Positions 29,315 through 42,882 are shown, numbered from the stretch's first letter. The stretch: 64,000 nucleotides of DNA from Tessaracoccus aquimaris (GCF_001997345.1 NZ_CP019606.1:1860001-1924000); one strand, 5' to 3'. Notes: generated from the letters alone by a model not told the origin. Numbers and translations: made by a program.

Positions 29315-29590
29315 TTACTTGGCGCGCTCGATGATCTCGACCAGGCGCCAGCGCTTCTGCGCCGACAGCGGGCGGGTCTCCATGACGCGGACGCGGTCGC
29401 CGATGCCGGCTTCGTTGTTCTCGTCGTGGGCCTTGAGCCGCTCGGACTTGGTCATGACCTTGCCGTACAGCGGGTGCTTCACGCGATCCTCGACCAGGAC
29501 GACGATGGTCTTGTCCATCTTGTCCGAGACGACGACGCCTTGAAGGACCTTGCGGCGGCTGCGCTCAGCAGTGTTGGTCTCTTCGCTCAT
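29315..29590 (-). CDS. rpsQ: 30S ribosomal protein S17
   Basis: 91 residues. It starts [20 protein letters not shown]; the ATG at 29590 has GAGGAG 8 nt upstream, and a GTG two codons earlier is less likely. Family motifs are [20 protein letters not shown] and [13 protein letters not shown]. It is the last gene of the S10 cluster. The hairpin terminator follows about 14 nt later instead of rplN. Confidence 0.96.
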   Translation of the reverse strand: MSEETNTAERSRRKVLQGVVVSDKMDKTIVVLVEDRVKHPLYGKVMTKSERLKAHDENNEAGIGDRVRVMETRPLSAQKRWRLVEIIERAK

Positions 29591-29592
29591 GT

Positions 29593-29826
29593 TCACTTCT
29601 CCTCAACTGCGGGCTCGTCCACGATGCCGAGGTTGCGCTCCTGCAGCACGGTGTAGATGCGGGCGATGTCCTTGCGGACGCTGCGCAGCCGGCTGCTCGA
29701 CTCCAGCTGGCCGGTGGCCGCCTGGAAGCGAAGACCGAACGCTTCTTCCTTCAGCTCAACAACCTTGGCGTTGAGCTGATCACGCGACAGACCACGCAGG
29801 TCGTGTGCGGCGAGGTTCTTGCTCAT
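29593..29826 (-). CDS. rpmC: 50S ribosomal protein L29
   Basis: 77 residues. [20 protein letters not shown] and the [13 protein letters not shown] helix are typical of L29, which lies near the peptide exit. The start overlaps the rplP stop by 1 nt. Confidence 0.95.
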   Translation of the reverse strand: MSKNLAAHDLRGLSRDQLNAKVVELKEEAFGLRFQAATGQLESSSRLRSVRKDIARIYTVLQERNLGIVDEPAVEEK

Positions 29827-30245
29827 CAGATGTCACCTGCTTCGCGCTTGATGAAGCGTGCCTTGAACGGCAGCTTGTGGATGGCCAGACGCATGGCCTC
29901 GCGGGCCACCTCCTCCGGGACACCGGAGAGCTCGAACAGCACGCGTCCGGGCTTGATGTTGGCGATCCACCACTCGGGCGAACCCTTACCGGAACCCATC
30001 CGGGTCTCGGCAGGCTTCTTGGTCAGGGGGCGGTCCGGGTACACGTTGATCCAGACCTTGCCGCCACGCTTGATGTGACGGGTCATGGCGATACGGGCTG
30101 CCTCGATCTGACGGTTGGTCAGGTAGGACGACTCGAGCGCCTGGATGCCGAAGTCACCGAAGGCGAGCTTGGTGCCGCCCTTGGCCGCACCATCCCGCTT
30201 GGGGTGGTGCTGCTTACGGAACTTAACTCGACGAGGAATCAGCAT
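29826..30245 (-). CDS. rplP: 50S ribosomal protein L16
   Basis: 139 residues. It starts [19 protein letters not shown] and contains [20 protein letters not shown] and [21 protein letters not shown]16 lines the A-site region of the large subunit. Confidence 0.97.
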   Translation of the reverse strand: MLIPRRVKFRKQHHPKRDGAAKGGTKLAFGDFGIQALESSYLTNRQIEAARIAMTRHIKRGGKVWINVYPDRPLTKKPAETRMGSGKGSPEWWIANIKPGRVLFELSGVPEEVAREAMRLAIHKLPFKARFIKREAGDI

Positions 30246-30247
30246 TG

Positions 30248-31057
30248 TTATGCTCCTGCGTTCTCAGTTGCGGGCGCAGCCGGGGCGTCAGCCTGAGCTG
30301 CGTCGGCGCGGCGGCGTCCGCCACGCTCGGGACGATCTCCACGGTCACCGCGGGCCGGACGACGGCCCGGACGCTGACGACCGGACGGCGCGTTGTTGCG
30401 GGCGGCCTTCTGGGCGGCGCGCTCGGCGCGGGTGCCCGCGACGTCGCCCTTGTAGATCCACACCTTGACGCCGATGCGGCCGAACGTGGTGCGAGCCTCG
30501 TAGAAGCCGTAGTCGATGTCGGCGCGGAGGGTGTGCAGCGGCACCTGGCCGTCGCGGTAACCCTCGGAGCGCGACATCTCGGCGCCGCCGAGACGACCGG
30601 AGCACTTGATGCGGATGCCCTTGGCGCCCGCACGCATGGCGGTCTGCTGGGCCTTGCGCATGGCGCGACGGAAGGCGACGCGGGCGCCGAGCTGCTCGGC
30701 GATGCCCTGGGCGACCAGCTGAGCGTCGATCTCGGGGTTCTTGACCTCGAGGATGTTCAGCTGGACCTGCTTGCCGGTGAGCTTCTCCAGCTCGGCGCGG
30801 ACGCGCTCCGCCTCGGCGCCGTTACGGCCGATGACGATGCCCGGACGAGCGGCGTGCAGGAAGATGGTCACCCGCTCGGAGCGGCGCTCGATCTCGATGG
30901 ACGAGATGCCTGCGCGCTCGAGCGTCTTGGTCAGGTACTCACGGATCTTGACGTCCTCACCGACAAACTCCGAGTACTGCTTATCGCTGTACCAACGGGA
31001 GGTGTGATCGGTGGTGATGCCGAGGCGGAAGCCGATCGGGTTGATTTTCTGGCCCAT
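30248..31057 (-). CDS. rpsC: 30S ribosomal protein S3
   Basis: 269 residues. It starts [20 protein letters not shown], with the KH domain around [20 protein letters not shown]. The C-terminal ~50 residues are an Arg/Gly/Asp/Ala-rich tail, as in other actinobacterial S3 proteins. It lies 2 nt from rplP. Confidence 0.97.
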   Translation of the reverse strand: MGQKINPIGFRLGITTDHTSRWYSDKQYSEFVGEDVKIREYLTKTLERAGISSIEIERRSERVTIFLHAARPGIVIGRNGAEAERVRAELEKLTGKQVQLNILEVKNPEIDAQLVAQGIAEQLGARVAFRRAMRKAQQTAMRAGAKGIRIKCSGRLGGAEMSRSEGYRDGQVPLHTLRADIDYGFYEARTTFGRIGVKVWIYKGDVAGTRAERAAQKAARNNAPSGRQRPGRRPARGDRGDRPERGGRRRADAAQADAPAAPATENAGA

Positions 31058-31059
31058 TA

Positions 31060-31461
31060 TCAGGCTCCCTTCGTCTCGCGGGGTTCGACGACCACGGTGA
31101 TGTGCGAGCCGCGCTTCAGGATGCGGCTGGCCGATCCCTTGGCCCGCGGGCGGATCCGACGCAGGGTCACGCCCTCGTCGACGAACGCCTTGGAGATGTA
31201 CAGGTCATCTGCGCGCATGCCTTCAGCGGTCTCCGCGTTGGCCACGGCCGAGGCCACGACCTTGAAGACCGGCTCGGAAGCGGCCTGCGGCGCGAACTTG
31301 AGGGCGACAAGGGCGTCCTTGACGTCCATGCCGCGAACCAGATCGATGACGCGACGAACCTTGGTGGGGCTCATACGGACGTGACGCGCGATGGCGTACG
31401 AGCCGTCGCGGTCCCCCAGGAGGGCTTCGCGACGACGGCTGTTGCCGTTCTCGTTGCTCAT
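31060..31461 (-). CDS. rplV: 50S ribosomal protein L22
   Basis: 133 residues. A short extra N-terminus (about 22 residues) precedes the L22 domain: [20 protein letters not shown], and the exit-tunnel loop region near [20 protein letters not shown]. It lies 2 nt from rpsC. Confidence 0.97.
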   Translation of the reverse strand: MSNENGNSRRREALLGDRDGSYAIARHVRMSPTKVRRVIDLVRGMDVKDALVALKFAPQAASEPVFKVVASAVANAETAEGMRADDLYISKAFVDEGVTLRRIRPRAKGSASRILKRGSHITVVVEPRETKGA

Positions 31462-31488
31462 AGTTGAATCAGTTCCTTATCTCGCGCC

Positions 31489-31770
31489 TCAGCGGCGGCG
31501 GGCCTTCTTGTCGTCCTTCACGTGACCCTTGAAGGTACGCGTCGGAGCGAACTCGCCCAGCTTGTGACCGATCATGGACTCGGTGACGAACACCGGGACG
31601 TGCTTGCGACCGTCGTGCACCGCGATGGTGTGCCCGAGCATGTCGGGAATGATCATCGAGCGGCGTGACCAGGTACGGATGACGTTCTTGGTGCCCTTTT
31701 CGTTCTGAACTTCCACCTTCTTGAACAGGTGGTCATCGACGAAGGGGCCCTTCTTAAGGCTGCGTGGCAT
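31489..31770 (-). CDS. rpsS: 30S ribosomal protein S19
   Basis: 93 residues, the normal length. It starts [20 protein letters not shown] and contains [21 protein letters not shown]19 sits in the head of the small subunit. Confidence 0.97.
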   Translation of the reverse strand: MPRSLKKGPFVDDHLFKKVEVQNEKGTKNVIRTWSRRSMIIPDMLGHTIAVHDGRKHVPVFVTESMIGHKLGEFAPTRTFKGHVKDDKKARRR

Positions 31771-31788
31771 AGTTCCTCAGGCTCCCTA

Positions 31789-32625
31789 TCAGCGCTTCTT
31801 GCCGGTCTTGCGACGACGGACGATAAGACGGTTGCTCGCCTTGTTCTTGTCGCGGGTGCGGCCCTCAGGCTTGCCCCACGGGGACACGGGGTGACGGCCA
31901 CCCGACGTGCGGCCCTCGCCACCACCGTGCGGGTGGTCGACGGGGTTCATCACGACGCCGCGGACGGTCGGGCGGATGCCCTTCCAGCGGTTGCGGCCGG
32001 CCTTGCCCCAGTTGATGTTCGACTGCTCGGCGTTGCCGACCGTGCCGATCGTGGCGCGGCAGCGGACGTCGACCATGCGCATTTCGCCGGAGGGCAGACG
32101 CAGCGTGGCGTACTTGCCTTCACGGGCGACCAGCTGGATCGCGGAGCCGGCCGAACGACCGAGCTTCGCGCCGCCGCCGGGGCGCAGTTCCACGGCGTGC
32201 ACCGTGGTGCCGACGGGGATCTGACGCAGTTCGAGGTTGTTGCCCGGCTTGATGTCCGAACCCTCGCCCGCCGAGATGACGGTGCCCTGTGCCAGCCCGT
32301 TGGGGGCGATGATGTAGCGCTTCTCGCCGTCTGCGTAATGCAGCAGCGCGATGCGGGCGGTGCGGTTGGGGTCGTACTCGATGTGAGCGACCTTTGCCGG
32401 CACGCCGTCCTTGTCGTAGCGCTTGAAATCGATGATGCGGTAGGCCTGCTTGTGGCCTCCGCCGATGTGGCGCGTGGTGATGCGGCCGGTGTTGTTACGA
32501 CCGCCGGTCTTCGGCTTCGGCGCGAGCAGCGACTTCTCCGGAGTGGAGCGAGTGAGCTCGACGAAGTCGGACACGCTCGAGCCGCGACGGCCCGGCGTAG
32601 TCGGCTTGTACTTACGGATACCCAT
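31789..32625 (-). CDS. rplB: 50S ribosomal protein L2
   Basis: 278 residues. It starts [20 protein letters not shown]. The C-terminal signature [20 protein letters not shown] is the conserved L2 motif near the peptidyl-transferase centre. Confidence 0.98.
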   Translation of the reverse strand: MGIRKYKPTTPGRRGSSVSDFVELTRSTPEKSLLAPKPKTGGRNNTGRITTRHIGGGHKQAYRIIDFKRYDKDGVPAKVAHIEYDPNRTARIALLHYADGEKRYIIAPNGLAQGTVISAGEGSDIKPGNNLELRQIPVGTTVHAVELRPGGGAKLGRSAGSAIQLVAREGKYATLRLPSGEMRMVDVRCRATIGTVGNAEQSNINWGKAGRNRWKGIRPTVRGVVMNPVDHPHGGGEGRTSGGRHPVSPWGKPEGRTRDKNKASNRLIVRRRKTGKKR

Positions 32626-32660
32626 GAGTCAAATTCCTTCTTCTACAAGAGGCACGCCGG

Positions 32661-32969
32661 TCAGCCGACCGGGCCCCCGAAGATGTCGATGCTCTCGCCC
32701 TCAGCGAGGGTGACGATCGCACGCTTGGTGTCGACCTTCTTGCCGTACCCGTAGCGGGTGCGACGGCGCTTGCCCTGGCGGTTGAGGGTGTTCACCGACG
32801 CCACCTTGACACCGAAGATCGTCTCAATGGCGATCTTGATCTCGGTCTTGTTGGCATCGGGAGCGACGACGAAGGTGTACTTGCCGTCATCGAGCAGGTT
32901 GTAGCTCTTCTCGCTCACCACGGGACGCAGGATGACGTCGCGGTGATCGCGGATCTTCAGCGCAGTCAT
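32661..32969 (-). CDS. rplW: 50S ribosomal protein L23
   Basis: 102 residues. It starts [20 protein letters not shown] and contains [20 protein letters not shown]. The ATG at 32969 shares a base with the rplD stop; a GTG one codon earlier is an alternative. L23 lies at the tunnel exit and docks trigger factor and SRP. Confidence 0.96.
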   Translation of the reverse strand: MTALKIRDHRDVILRPVVSEKSYNLLDDGKYTFVVAPDANKTEIKIAIETIFGVKVASVNTLNRQGKRRRTRYGYGKKVDTKRAIVTLAEGESIDIFGGPVG

Positions 32970-33940
32970 CACTTGTCCTTCTCCTCGTTGTTGTTGGCGA
33001 CTGCCGGGACGAACCCGGCGGCCTCTGCTGCCTCGGCACTGTCGAACCAGACCTCAGCCTTGGTGCGGCCGTACCAGGGCGACTCGGGCGTGTGGTACTT
33101 GCCGGAATCGGCGTTGCCCTTGATGTCGAACCCGGCGGGCGGGTTGTCGCCGCGGTAGCCACCGTCGTTGACCTCAGCCTCGTCGGCGGGGGCCTCCTTC
33201 GCGGGGGCTTCCTTGGCGGGCGCAGCCTTGGCCGGAGCGGCCTTGGCGACGGGAGCCTCGGCCGCAGCCTCGGACTCGGTGGCGACGGCCTTGGCCGACT
33301 TGCCGGTAGCGGGGCCAGCCACGAACGCGGCCAGCGCTGCGGAGGTGAAGACCACCTTGTCGTTGACCAGCACGTCGTAGGTGTTGAGCTGGTCGACGGC
33401 GAGCGCGTGCACGGTCGGGACGTTGCGCAGGCTCAGCCAGGCGATGTCCTCGAAGCGGTCGAGCACGACGAGCACCTTGGAGATGTCGCCTGCGACCTTG
33501 GTCAGCGTCGCGATTGCCGCCTTCGTCGAGGGCTTGTCGCCCGAGACGATCTCGGAGATCACGAACACCTGGCCGTCACGAGCGCGGTCCGAGAGGGCGC
33601 CACGCAGAGCGGCGGCGACCATCTTCTTGGGGGTGCGCTGCGAGTAGTCGCGGGGGGTCGGGCCGTGGACAACGCCACCGCCGGTCCAGATCGGCGAGCG
33701 ACGCGAACCGTGACGTGCACGGCCGGTGCCCTTCTGGCGCCAAGGCTTGATGCCACCGCCGCGCACCTCGGCGCGCGTCTTGGTGTCGTGCGTGCCCTGA
33801 CGGGCGGCGGCCAGCTGGGCCACGACGACCTGGTGGATCAGGGGGATGTTGGTCTGCGTGTCGAACAGCGCGGCGGGAAGGTCGGCCTTGCCGGCCTTCT
33901 TGCCCTTGGCGTCGATCACGTCAACGGTCAGATCGCTCAT
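32969..33940 (-). CDS. rplD: 50S ribosomal protein L4 with C-terminal extension
   Basis: 323 residues, against about 205-225 for a usual L4. Residues 1-208 are L4 ([20 protein letters not shown] and [13 protein letters not shown] are the tunnel-loop region). Residues 209-262 form a linker rich in Ala, Lys, Pro and Glu with repeated APAKEAP. Residues 266-313 form a small folded-looking unit: [20 protein letters not shown] and [16 protein letters not shown]. That unit resembles the short sunset-type tail domain seen on some actinobacterial proteins, from memory. The start overlaps rplC by 4 bp. The extension would lie on the ribosome surface; its role is unknown. Confidence 0.95.
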   Translation of the reverse strand: MSDLTVDVIDAKGKKAGKADLPAALFDTQTNIPLIHQVVVAQLAAARQGTHDTKTRAEVRGGGIKPWRQKGTGRARHGSRRSPIWTGGGVVHGPTPRDYSQRTPKKMVAAALRGALSDRARDGQVFVISEIVSGDKPSTKAAIATLTKVAGDISKVLVVLDRFEDIAWLSLRNVPTVHALAVDQLNTYDVLVNDKVVFTSAALAAFVAGPATGKSAKAVATESEAAAEAPVAKAAPAKAAPAKEAPAKEAPADEAEVNDGGYRGDNPPAGFDIKGNADSGKYHTPESPWYGRTKAEVWFDSAEAAEAAGFVPAVANNNEEKDK

Positions 33941-34593
33941 GCTGCGTCACCCTTCTTAGCTGCGCTGCGGACGACGACGAGGGAGCCATTGTTTCCGGGG
34001 ATGGCGCCGCGGACAAGCAGCAGGCCACGCTCAGCGTCGACGGCGTGAATCTTCAGGTTCTGGACGGTGACCTTGTCATTGCCCATGCGACCCGCCATGC
34101 GGAGGCCCTTGAAGACCCTGCCGGGGGTGGCGCAGCCACCGATGGAGCCGGGCGAGCGGTGCTTGCGGTGCACACCGTGCGAGGCGCGCAGGCCCTTGAA
34201 CCCGTGGCGCTTCATGACACCAGCGGTGCCCTTGCCCTTGGAGGTGCCGGTCACGTCGACGATCTCGCCGTCGGCGAAGACCTCGGCGGTCAGCTCCTGG
34301 CCCAGTTCGAACTCGGACGCATCAGCGGTGCGGAGCTCGACCAGGTGCTTGCGGGGGGTGACGTCGGCCTTGGCGAAGTGCCCGGCCTCAGGCTTGGTGA
34401 CCTTCTTCGCCTTGACGGCGCCGAAGCCGAGCTGCACGGCGTTGTAGCCGTCGGTCTCGGGGGTGCGGACCTGCGTCACGACGCACGGTCCCGCCTGGAT
34501 GACAGTCACGGGGACGACCTTGTTGTTCTCGTCCCACAACTGGGTCATGCCGAGCTTGGTGCCCAGGATGCCCTTCACGATTCGTTCACTCAT
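33937..34593 (-). CDS. rplC: 50S ribosomal protein L3
   Basis: 218 residues. The start [20 protein letters not shown] at 34593 has GAGG upstream; a longer form of five codons overlaps the rpsJ end region and is less likely. The signature [20 protein letters not shown] and [13 protein letters not shown] are typical of L3. Confidence 0.97.
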   Translation of the reverse strand: MSERIVKGILGTKLGMTQLWDENNKVVPVTVIQAGPCVVTQVRTPETDGYNAVQLGFGAVKAKKVTKPEAGHFAKADVTPRKHLVELRTADASEFELGQELTAEVFADGEIVDVTGTSKGKGTAGVMKRHGFKGLRASHGVHRKHRSPGSIGGCATPGRVFKGLRMAGRMGNDKVTVQNLKIHAVDAERGLLLVRGAIPGNNGSLVVVRSAAKKGDAA

Positions 34594-34604
34594 TTCAGCA
34601 GACC

Positions 34605-34916
34605 TCACGGGAGCTTGATCTCGATGTCAACGCCAGCAGGCAGGTCGAGACGCATGAGCGAATCGACGGTCTTCGGCGTCGGATCGAGGATGTCGATCAG
34701 ACGCTTGTGCGTGCGCATTTCGAAGTGCTCGCGGCTGTCCTTGTACTTGTGGGGCGAACGGATAACGCAGAACACGTTCTTCTCCGTCGGCAGCGGCACG
34801 GGGCCGGCCACCTTCGCACCCGTGCGAGTCACGGTGTCGACGATCTTGCGCGCCGAGCTGTCGATGACCTCATGGTCATACGCCCGCAGCCTGATGCGGA
34901 TCTTTTGTCCAGCCAC
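34605..34916 (-). CDS. rpsJ: 30S ribosomal protein S10
   Basis: 103 residues. It starts with GTG at 34916 ([20 protein letters not shown]); the normal S10 length fixes this start, and the upstream open frame lies in the leader. [20 protein letters not shown] is the family motif. First gene of the S10 cluster. Confidence 0.97.
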   Translation of the reverse strand: MAGQKIRIRLRAYDHEVIDSSARKIVDTVTRTGAKVAGPVPLPTEKNVFCVIRSPHKYKDSREHFEMRTHKRLIDILDPTPKTVDSLMRLDLPAGVDIEIKLP

Positions 34917-34960
34917 AGTCGTTCCTTCTTCTCGTCCCTTTGGAAATTTCAAGTTCCTAC

Positions 34961-34999
34961 GGGGTAAAACCCCTTGTCGCCCCGACCCCCGAGGTCGGG
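34961..34999 (-). promoter_or_regulatory. Hairpins in the rpsJ leader
   Basis: CCCGACC (34981-34987) pairs with GGTCGGG (34993-34999), and GGGGT (34961-34965) pairs with ACCCC (34969-34973). Both lie 45-85 nt before rpsJ in a leader of over 200 nt. In enterobacteria the S10 leader is the target of L4 attenuation; whether these hairpins act that way is unknown. Confidence 0.35.
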
Positions 35000-35147
35000 A
35001 GTGTCGCGCCCTTTGCCGCAAGGTAAGACACCCCTTCTTCCGGCTTTCACCTTCCGAAGGTCACATCTCGCGCTTGGGCGTTGTAGACCTCACTCGTAGA
35101 GCGCCTGGCGCTTTCACACCTGGCACCCCTCGCGGAGCAACCGGTCC

Positions 35148-35176
35148 ATTCTGGCACGTCTCCCCCACTCGACCAA
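35148..35176 (-). promoter_or_regulatory. Candidate S10 operon promoter
   Basis: On the reverse strand TTGGTC (plus 35171-35176) and CAGAAT (plus 35148-35153) are 17 bp apart, about 230 nt upstream of rpsJ. The stretch 34917-35204 has no gene; it holds this promoter and the hairpin-bearing leader. Confidence 0.5.
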
Positions 35177-35204
35177 ATCGAGGGTCCGCGGCCGGTCTTG
35201 GCGA

Positions 35205-35744
35205 TCACCTCGTGGCGCGCACGAAGTCCTTGATCGCGCTCTCAGACGTCGCTGCGGAGTTGGAGAGCACGATGATCCCGCCATCCTCCCAGAGTGCGGA
35301 GCAGGTGGCCTGAGTAGTATCGGCTGTGTCCTCGGGACAGTAGATCCCGGGCCCCACCTTGCCCACATCGGAGCCCCTGCGCCCGAGCAGTTCGCTGGGG
35401 TCGGCCTTTTCGGCGGGGTCGAAAGGGAACGCGGTGAGGCCGACGGTGCGATCTCCGTTCTCGTAAATCACGTTGAAGGGGAGCCCGGGGACGAGCGACC
35501 CCTGCTGTTTCCAGGAGCCGAACTCGTCGGGGAGATCGGGCATCGTCGCGCCGACGTACGCGGCACCGGCGGCGTGGAAGAGCCACACCGCGACCCAGAG
35601 CGCGATGACCACCACGAGAGCGACTGCCAACCACACCGTCTGCTTGACCGTCGGCTGCTTGCGAGCACCGCCTCGGCTCTTGGCTCCCGGCGAGGCACCT
35701 TCGGGCTGCTGCCCGGCCTCACCCGAATCCTGGGGGTGAGACAT
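35205..35744 (-). CDS. Single-pass membrane protein, unknown, paralogue A
   Basis: 179 residues, not recognised. A polar N-terminus ([20 protein letters not shown]) precedes one membrane helix (about 36-58, [19 protein letters not shown]), then an extracellular domain of about 120 residues with cysteines in GIYCPED and [10 protein letters not shown]. It shares the order MP-LP-F-W, (D)G-C-(SA)LWEDG, and a final [11 protein letters not shown] with the next gene (ALKDFVGAAK), so they are paralogues. It lies between the S10 promoter and that paralogue. Confidence 0.75.
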   Translation of the reverse strand: MSHPQDSGEAGQQPEGASPGAKSRGGARKQPTVKQTVWLAVALVVVIALWVAVWLFHAAGAAYVGATMPDLPDEFGSWKQQGSLVPGLPFNVIYENGDRTVGLTAFPFDPAEKADPSELLGRRGSDVGKVGPGIYCPEDTADTTQATCSALWEDGGIIVLSNSAATSESAIKDFVRATR

Positions 35745-35870
35745 CGCTACCTCCTCGTCACTGAAGAACCACTCTAGCGGCGAGGCGGGGCGCTCTATCC
35801 GTCGTCAGACCCCGATCGGTGAAGACGTCACGCGCCCGTTCGGCCGCTCGCTTCGACGGCGGCTCGTTGC

Positions 35871-36485
35871 CTACTTGGCCGCGCCGACGAAGTCCTTGAG
35901 GGCTTCCTCGGCGGCGGAGTCCGATTCGGACATGAACATGGTCACGCCGTCCTCCCATACCCCGTAGCAGGAGGTGTTCTTCACGCCCATCGAGTCGTAA
36001 TCGGAGCAGAACATGCCAGTGCCGATCTTGCGCGGCTCCGGCACGTCGACGTCGCCGAACCCGCTCGGCGGGGCCGTCGGGTCAGGCTTGTCCTCGTCGT
36101 CGATCGGGACGGAAAGCGCCATCACGTGCTTGCCGCCCTTCTCGTAGTTCTCGCCGAAGGTGATGCCAAGGCCGCTGTCTTCGACCTTGGTCCAGCCCGC
36201 GAAACTCGACGGCAGCGAGGGCATCTTCTTGCCGACGTACTGGCCGCCGGTGCCGAGGAAGAGCCACAGCAGCAGCGCGAGCACCGCGACGCCTAGCACC
36301 CCGACTCCGATCCAGAGCCCGAGGTTGCTCTTCTGCGGCGCCTGGTTGAACTGCTGTTGCCCGAAGGACTGCTGGCCGTAGGGCTGCTGCTGGCCGCTGA
36401 AGCCCTGCTGCTGGTAGCCGCCCTGCGGGGATCCGCCGCCGTTGCCGGATGGGTTGTAACCGCCTGGGTTCTGCGGATAGGACAT
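35871..36485 (-). CDS. Single-pass membrane protein, unknown, paralogue B
   Basis: 204 residues, not recognised. The N-terminal ~50 residues are Gly/Gln/Tyr/Pro-rich and low complexity (SGQQQPYGQQSFGQQQFNQ), followed by one membrane helix (about 56-75, LWIGVGVLGVAVLALLLWLF) and an extracellular domain with GTGMFCSDYDSMGVKNTSCY and GVWEDGVTMFMSES. It ends EEALKDFVGAAK. The pair with the downstream gene is separated by 126 bp. Two cysteines in each could form a disulphide outside the cell. No function is proposed. Confidence 0.75.
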   Translation of the reverse strand: MSYPQNPGGYNPSGNGGGSPQGGYQQQGFSGQQQPYGQQSFGQQQFNQAPQKSNLGLWIGVGVLGVAVLALLLWLFLGTGGQYVGKKMPSLPSSFAGWTKVEDSGLGITFGENYEKGGKHVMALSVPIDDEDKPDPTAPPSGFGDVDVPEPRKIGTGMFCSDYDSMGVKNTSCYGVWEDGVTMFMSESDSAAEEALKDFVGAAK

Positions 36486-36540
36486 GGGGCCTCCTTGGGT
36501 GACGCTGCCCCAGACATGCTAGTGGGAACGGGGTCCCGAT

Positions 36541-37398
36541 TCAGTAGGTGAGCAGGCCCCTTGCCTCGAAGATGGCCCTGGTCGCGGCCACCTGGGCGGC
36601 ACTCGGCGGCTCGGTGTCGCCGAGTTCGTAGCGCAGCCCCAACCCGTCCCACTTGGCGCGGCCCATCTGGTGGAAGGGCAACACCTCGACCCGCTCCACG
36701 TTGCCGAGGCTCGCCGCGTAGTCGGCGATCGGCGCGATGTTGTCCGGGTCATCTGTGAGCCCTGGCACCAGCACGAAGCGGATCCACGTCGCGATGCCGA
36801 GCGCGTCGAGGCGGCGCCCGAAGTCGAGGGTCGGAGCGAGGTCACGGCCGGTGACCCTCCGGTAGGTCGCCTCGTCGCCGGACTTGACGTCCAGCAGCAC
36901 CAGGTCGACGTCGGCGAGCAGTTCGTCTGACGCGTTGGCACCCAGGAAGCCGGACGTGTCGATGGCCGTGTGGATGCCCATCTCCTTGGCGCCGCGCAGG
37001 ATCCGGCCCGCGAACCCCGGCTGCTGCAGGACCTCACCACCGGAGAGCGTGATCCCTCCCTTGGTCGCCCGGAACACGCCCCGGTAGCGCCGGATCCGTG
37101 CCAGCAGGTCCTCCGCACGAACAGGCATGCCGCGGTTGGCGGTCATGGTGTCGGGGTTGTGGCAGTAGAGGCACCGCAACGGGCAGCCGGCCAGGAACGT
37201 CGTCATCCTGGTTCCCGGGCCGTCGACGGCCGTGACGAGCTCCCAGGAGTGCACTGAGCCCACCTCGCCGACCCGTTGGGCGAGGAGCAGTTCGGAGCGC
37301 GACAGGTCGCTCGCGACGGGGATGCCGCCGACCATCGCCTGCTCCGCGGGTGCGCCGGGCGCCCCGCGGCCGGGGGCGTCCAGCAGGACCTCGCTCAT
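36541..37398 (-). CDS. pflA: Pyruvate formate-lyase activating enzyme
   Basis: 285 residues. It is a radical SAM enzyme: C72, C76 and C79 in AGCPLRCLYCHNPD bind the 4Fe-4S cluster, and GGITLSGGEVLQQP and DTSGFLG are conserved activase motifs. It installs the glycyl radical on PflB under anoxic conditions. The first ~45 residues are an extra, low-conservation extension. It begins 2 nt after the pflB stop, so they form one operon. Confidence 0.95.
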   Translation of the reverse strand: MSEVLLDAPGRGAPGAPAEQAMVGGIPVASDLSRSELLLAQRVGEVGSVHSWELVTAVDGPGTRMTTFLAGCPLRCLYCHNPDTMTANRGMPVRAEDLLARIRRYRGVFRATKGGITLSGGEVLQQPGFAGRILRGAKEMGIHTAIDTSGFLGANASDELLADVDLVLLDVKSGDEATYRRVTGRDLAPTLDFGRRLDALGIATWIRFVLVPGLTDDPDNIAPIADYAASLGNVERVEVLPFHQMGRAKWDGLGLRYELGDTEPPSAAQVAATRAIFEARGLLTY

Positions 37399-37400
37399 GC

Positions 37401-39674
37401 TCAGAGGGCCTCGTGGAAGGTGCGCGAGAGCACGTCGAGTTGCTGCTCGCGGGTCAGCTTCACGAAGTTGACGGCGTACCCCGAGACCCGGATGGTGAGC
37501 TGCGGGTAGTTCTCCGGGTTCTCCATCGCGTCGAGGAGCGTCTCGCGGTTCAGCACGTTGATGTTGGCGTGGTAGAGGCCCTCCCCCATGCCCGCGTCGA
37601 GGATGCCGACCAGGTTGTCGATGCGCTCCTGCTCGGTGCGACCCAGCGCGGTCGGGGTGATGGTGTTGGTCAGCGAGATGCCGTCGAGCGCGTCGTCGTA
37701 GGACAGCTTGCCGACGCTCATCATGGAGGCGAGCATGCCGTGCGTGTCCGCACCGTTGGCGGGGTTGGCACCGGGGGCGAACGGCGTGCCTGCCGCGTGG
37801 CCGGAGGGGAAGGCGCCGGTGGCCTTGCCGTAGACGACGTTGGACGTGATCGTCAGGACCGACTGCGTCGGGATCGCGTCGCGGTAGAGCTTGATCGATC
37901 GGATCTTGCCCATCACGGTCGAGACCACGAGCTTGGCAAGGTCGTCGACGCGGTCGTCGTCGTTGCCGTACTTCGGGAAGTCGCCCTCGGTGATGTAGTC
38001 GACCACAAGGCCGGACTCGTCGCGCACCGGGGTGACGGTGGCGAACTTGATGGCCGACAGCGAGTCGGCCACGATCGACAGGCCCGCCATGCCGCAGCCC
38101 ATGGTGCGCACGACCTCGTCGTCGTGCAGCGCCATCTCCATGGCCTCGTAGGCGTACTTGTCGTGGCAGTAGTGGATGATGTTGAGCGCCTCGACGTAGG
38201 TCTGCACGGCCCAGTCGAGCATCGCGTCGTACCTGGCCCACACCGTGTCGAAGTCGAGGGGCTGGTCGCCCGCGAGCGGGTCGTAGCCAGACACGACCTG
38301 CTTGCCCGTCATCTCGTCCCGGCCGCCGTTGATGGCGTACAGCAGCGCCTTCGCGGTGTTGAGGCGGGCGCCGAAGAACTGCATCTGCTTGCCGATCGCC
38401 ATGGGCGAGACGCAGCAGGCGATGGCGGTGTCGTCGCCCCAGTGGCTGCGGATCTCGGCGTCGGACTCGTACTGGATCGCGGAGGTCTCGATGGAGATCA
38501 GCGAGCAGAAGGCCTTGTAGCCCTCCGGCAGCGCCGCGTCCCAGTAGATGGTGATGTTCGGCTCCGGCGCGGGGCCGAGGTTGCGCAGCGTCTGGAGCAG
38601 CCGGAAGGACGTCTTGGTGACGAGCGTGCGGCCGTCGTCTGCGAAGCCGCCGTCGGACCAGGTCGCCCAGTACGGGTCGCCGGAGAAGATCTGGTCGTAG
38701 TCGATGGTGCGCAGGAAGCGCACGATGCGCAGCTTCGTGACGAGCGCGTCGATGATCTCCTGGGCGTCGGGCTCGGTGATCAGGCCCGAGGCAAGGTCGC
38801 GCTCGGCGTAGACGTCGAAGAACCCGGAGAGCCGGCCGATGCTCATGGCGGCGCCGTCCTGGCTCTTCACGGAGGCGAGGTAGGCCAGGTAGGTCCACTG
38901 CACGGCCTCGTGGAACGTGGCGGCAGGACGGGACAGGTCGAAGCCGTAGCTGTCGCCGAGGTTCTTGAGCTTCTTCAGCGCCTTGATCTGCTCGGAGTGC
39001 TCCTCGCGGTAGCGGGCCCAGTTCTCGCTGAACGGCTCGTCGGCGATGGAGTCCTTGTCAGCCTGCTTGGCCTGGATCAGCCGGTCGACGCCGTACAGGG
39101 CGACGCGCCGGTAGTCGCCGATGATGCGGCCGCGGCCGTAAGCGTCCGGGAGGCCGGTGATCAGGTGCGCGCTGCGGGCGGCGCGGATGCGCGGGGTGTA
39201 AATGTCGAAGACGGCCTCGTTGTGCGTCTTGCGGTAGCGGGTGAAGATCTCCTTGATCCGCTCGTCGGGCTCGAGGCCCGCCTCCTGGGTCGCGGTCTCC
39301 ACCATCCGCCAACCGCCTGCAGGCATCATGGGCCGCTTCAGCGGGGTGTCGGTCTGCAGGCCGACGATGACGTCGTCGTCAGCGCAGATGTAGCCGGCGG
39401 GGAACGCGTCCACGTCGGCGGGGATGTGGGTCTCTACGTCGTAGACACGCTTGGCCCGCTCGACGCTCAGGAAGTCGCGCTGCAGCGTCTCCCACACGTT
39501 CAGCGTCTTCTCGGTCGCGCCGGAGAGGAACGCGGCGTCGCCGGTGTAGGGCGTGAAGTTGGCGAGGATGAAGTCGCGCACGTCGATGCTGTCCTGCCAC
39601 GCTCCGGGAACGAACCCTCCCCAGGCATTCTCGGGGACGAGGGAATCTTCGCGGGTGGGGGCCGAGGCCGTCAT
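37401..39674 (-). CDS. pflB: Pyruvate formate-lyase
   Basis: 757 residues. It cleaves pyruvate with CoA to acetyl-CoA and formate in anaerobic fermentation. The catalytic cysteine pair is C420-C421 in [11 protein letters not shown], and the glycyl-radical residue is G732 in [10 protein letters not shown]. The start [20 protein letters not shown] at 39674 has AGGAG 6 nt upstream; the frame is open a little further but without a ribosome site. It shows that the organism ferments sugars without oxygen, in line with the sugar loci here. Confidence 0.97.
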   Translation of the reverse strand: MTASAPTREDSLVPENAWGGFVPGAWQDSIDVRDFILANFTPYTGDAAFLSGATEKTLNVWETLQRDFLSVERAKRVYDVETHIPADVDAFPAGYICADDDVIVGLQTDTPLKRPMMPAGGWRMVETATQEAGLEPDERIKEIFTRYRKTHNEAVFDIYTPRIRAARSAHLITGLPDAYGRGRIIGDYRRVALYGVDRLIQAKQADKDSIADEPFSENWARYREEHSEQIKALKKLKNLGDSYGFDLSRPAATFHEAVQWTYLAYLASVKSQDGAAMSIGRLSGFFDVYAERDLASGLITEPDAQEIIDALVTKLRIVRFLRTIDYDQIFSGDPYWATWSDGGFADDGRTLVTKTSFRLLQTLRNLGPAPEPNITIYWDAALPEGYKAFCSLISIETSAIQYESDAEIRSHWGDDTAIACCVSPMAIGKQMQFFGARLNTAKALLYAINGGRDEMTGKQVVSGYDPLAGDQPLDFDTVWARYDAMLDWAVQTYVEALNIIHYCHDKYAYEAMEMALHDDEVVRTMGCGMAGLSIVADSLSAIKFATVTPVRDESGLVVDYITEGDFPKYGNDDDRVDDLAKLVVSTVMGKIRSIKLYRDAIPTQSVLTITSNVVYGKATGAFPSGHAAGTPFAPGANPANGADTHGMLASMMSVGKLSYDDALDGISLTNTITPTALGRTEQERIDNLVGILDAGMGEGLYHANINVLNRETLLDAMENPENYPQLTIRVSGYAVNFVKLTREQQLDVLSRTFHEAL

Positions 39675-39774
39675 ATCGCTCCTGTGAGACACGTGTTTGT
39701 TCAGAGCGCACCGCAGCGCCACCCGAAACCCGGCAAGTCGGACCCGAGGGGGACGGTACGGCGCTGTGCTGCTA

Positions 39775-39803
39775 ATACTACCTCCCGTAGGAGGGATTAA
39801 TTA
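39775..39803 (-). promoter_or_regulatory. pflB promoter region with dyad
   Basis: CCTCCCGTAGGAGG (39781-39794) is a perfect inverted repeat with a CGTA centre. On the reverse strand TAGTAT (plus 39775-39780) directly follows it as a -10-like box; a convincing -35 is not seen. The dyad lies where an anaerobic or redox regulator could bind. No FNR-type TTGAT/ATCAA site is visible. Confidence 0.35.
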
Positions 39804-39836
39804 CCAGAGGGTTGTGGGAATGGACGTGCCGGGGCG

Positions 39837-42860
<3,024 letters not shown>

Positions 42861-42882
42861 CTACCGAGGTCGCCCGTCGCGT

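Noticed and set aside
36541..38898. A 785-codon open frame as a PflB-PflA fusion
   Set aside because: The first 500 codons are an out-of-frame shadow of pflB; only the part from 37398 is PflA. The two genes are separate with a 2-nt gap.
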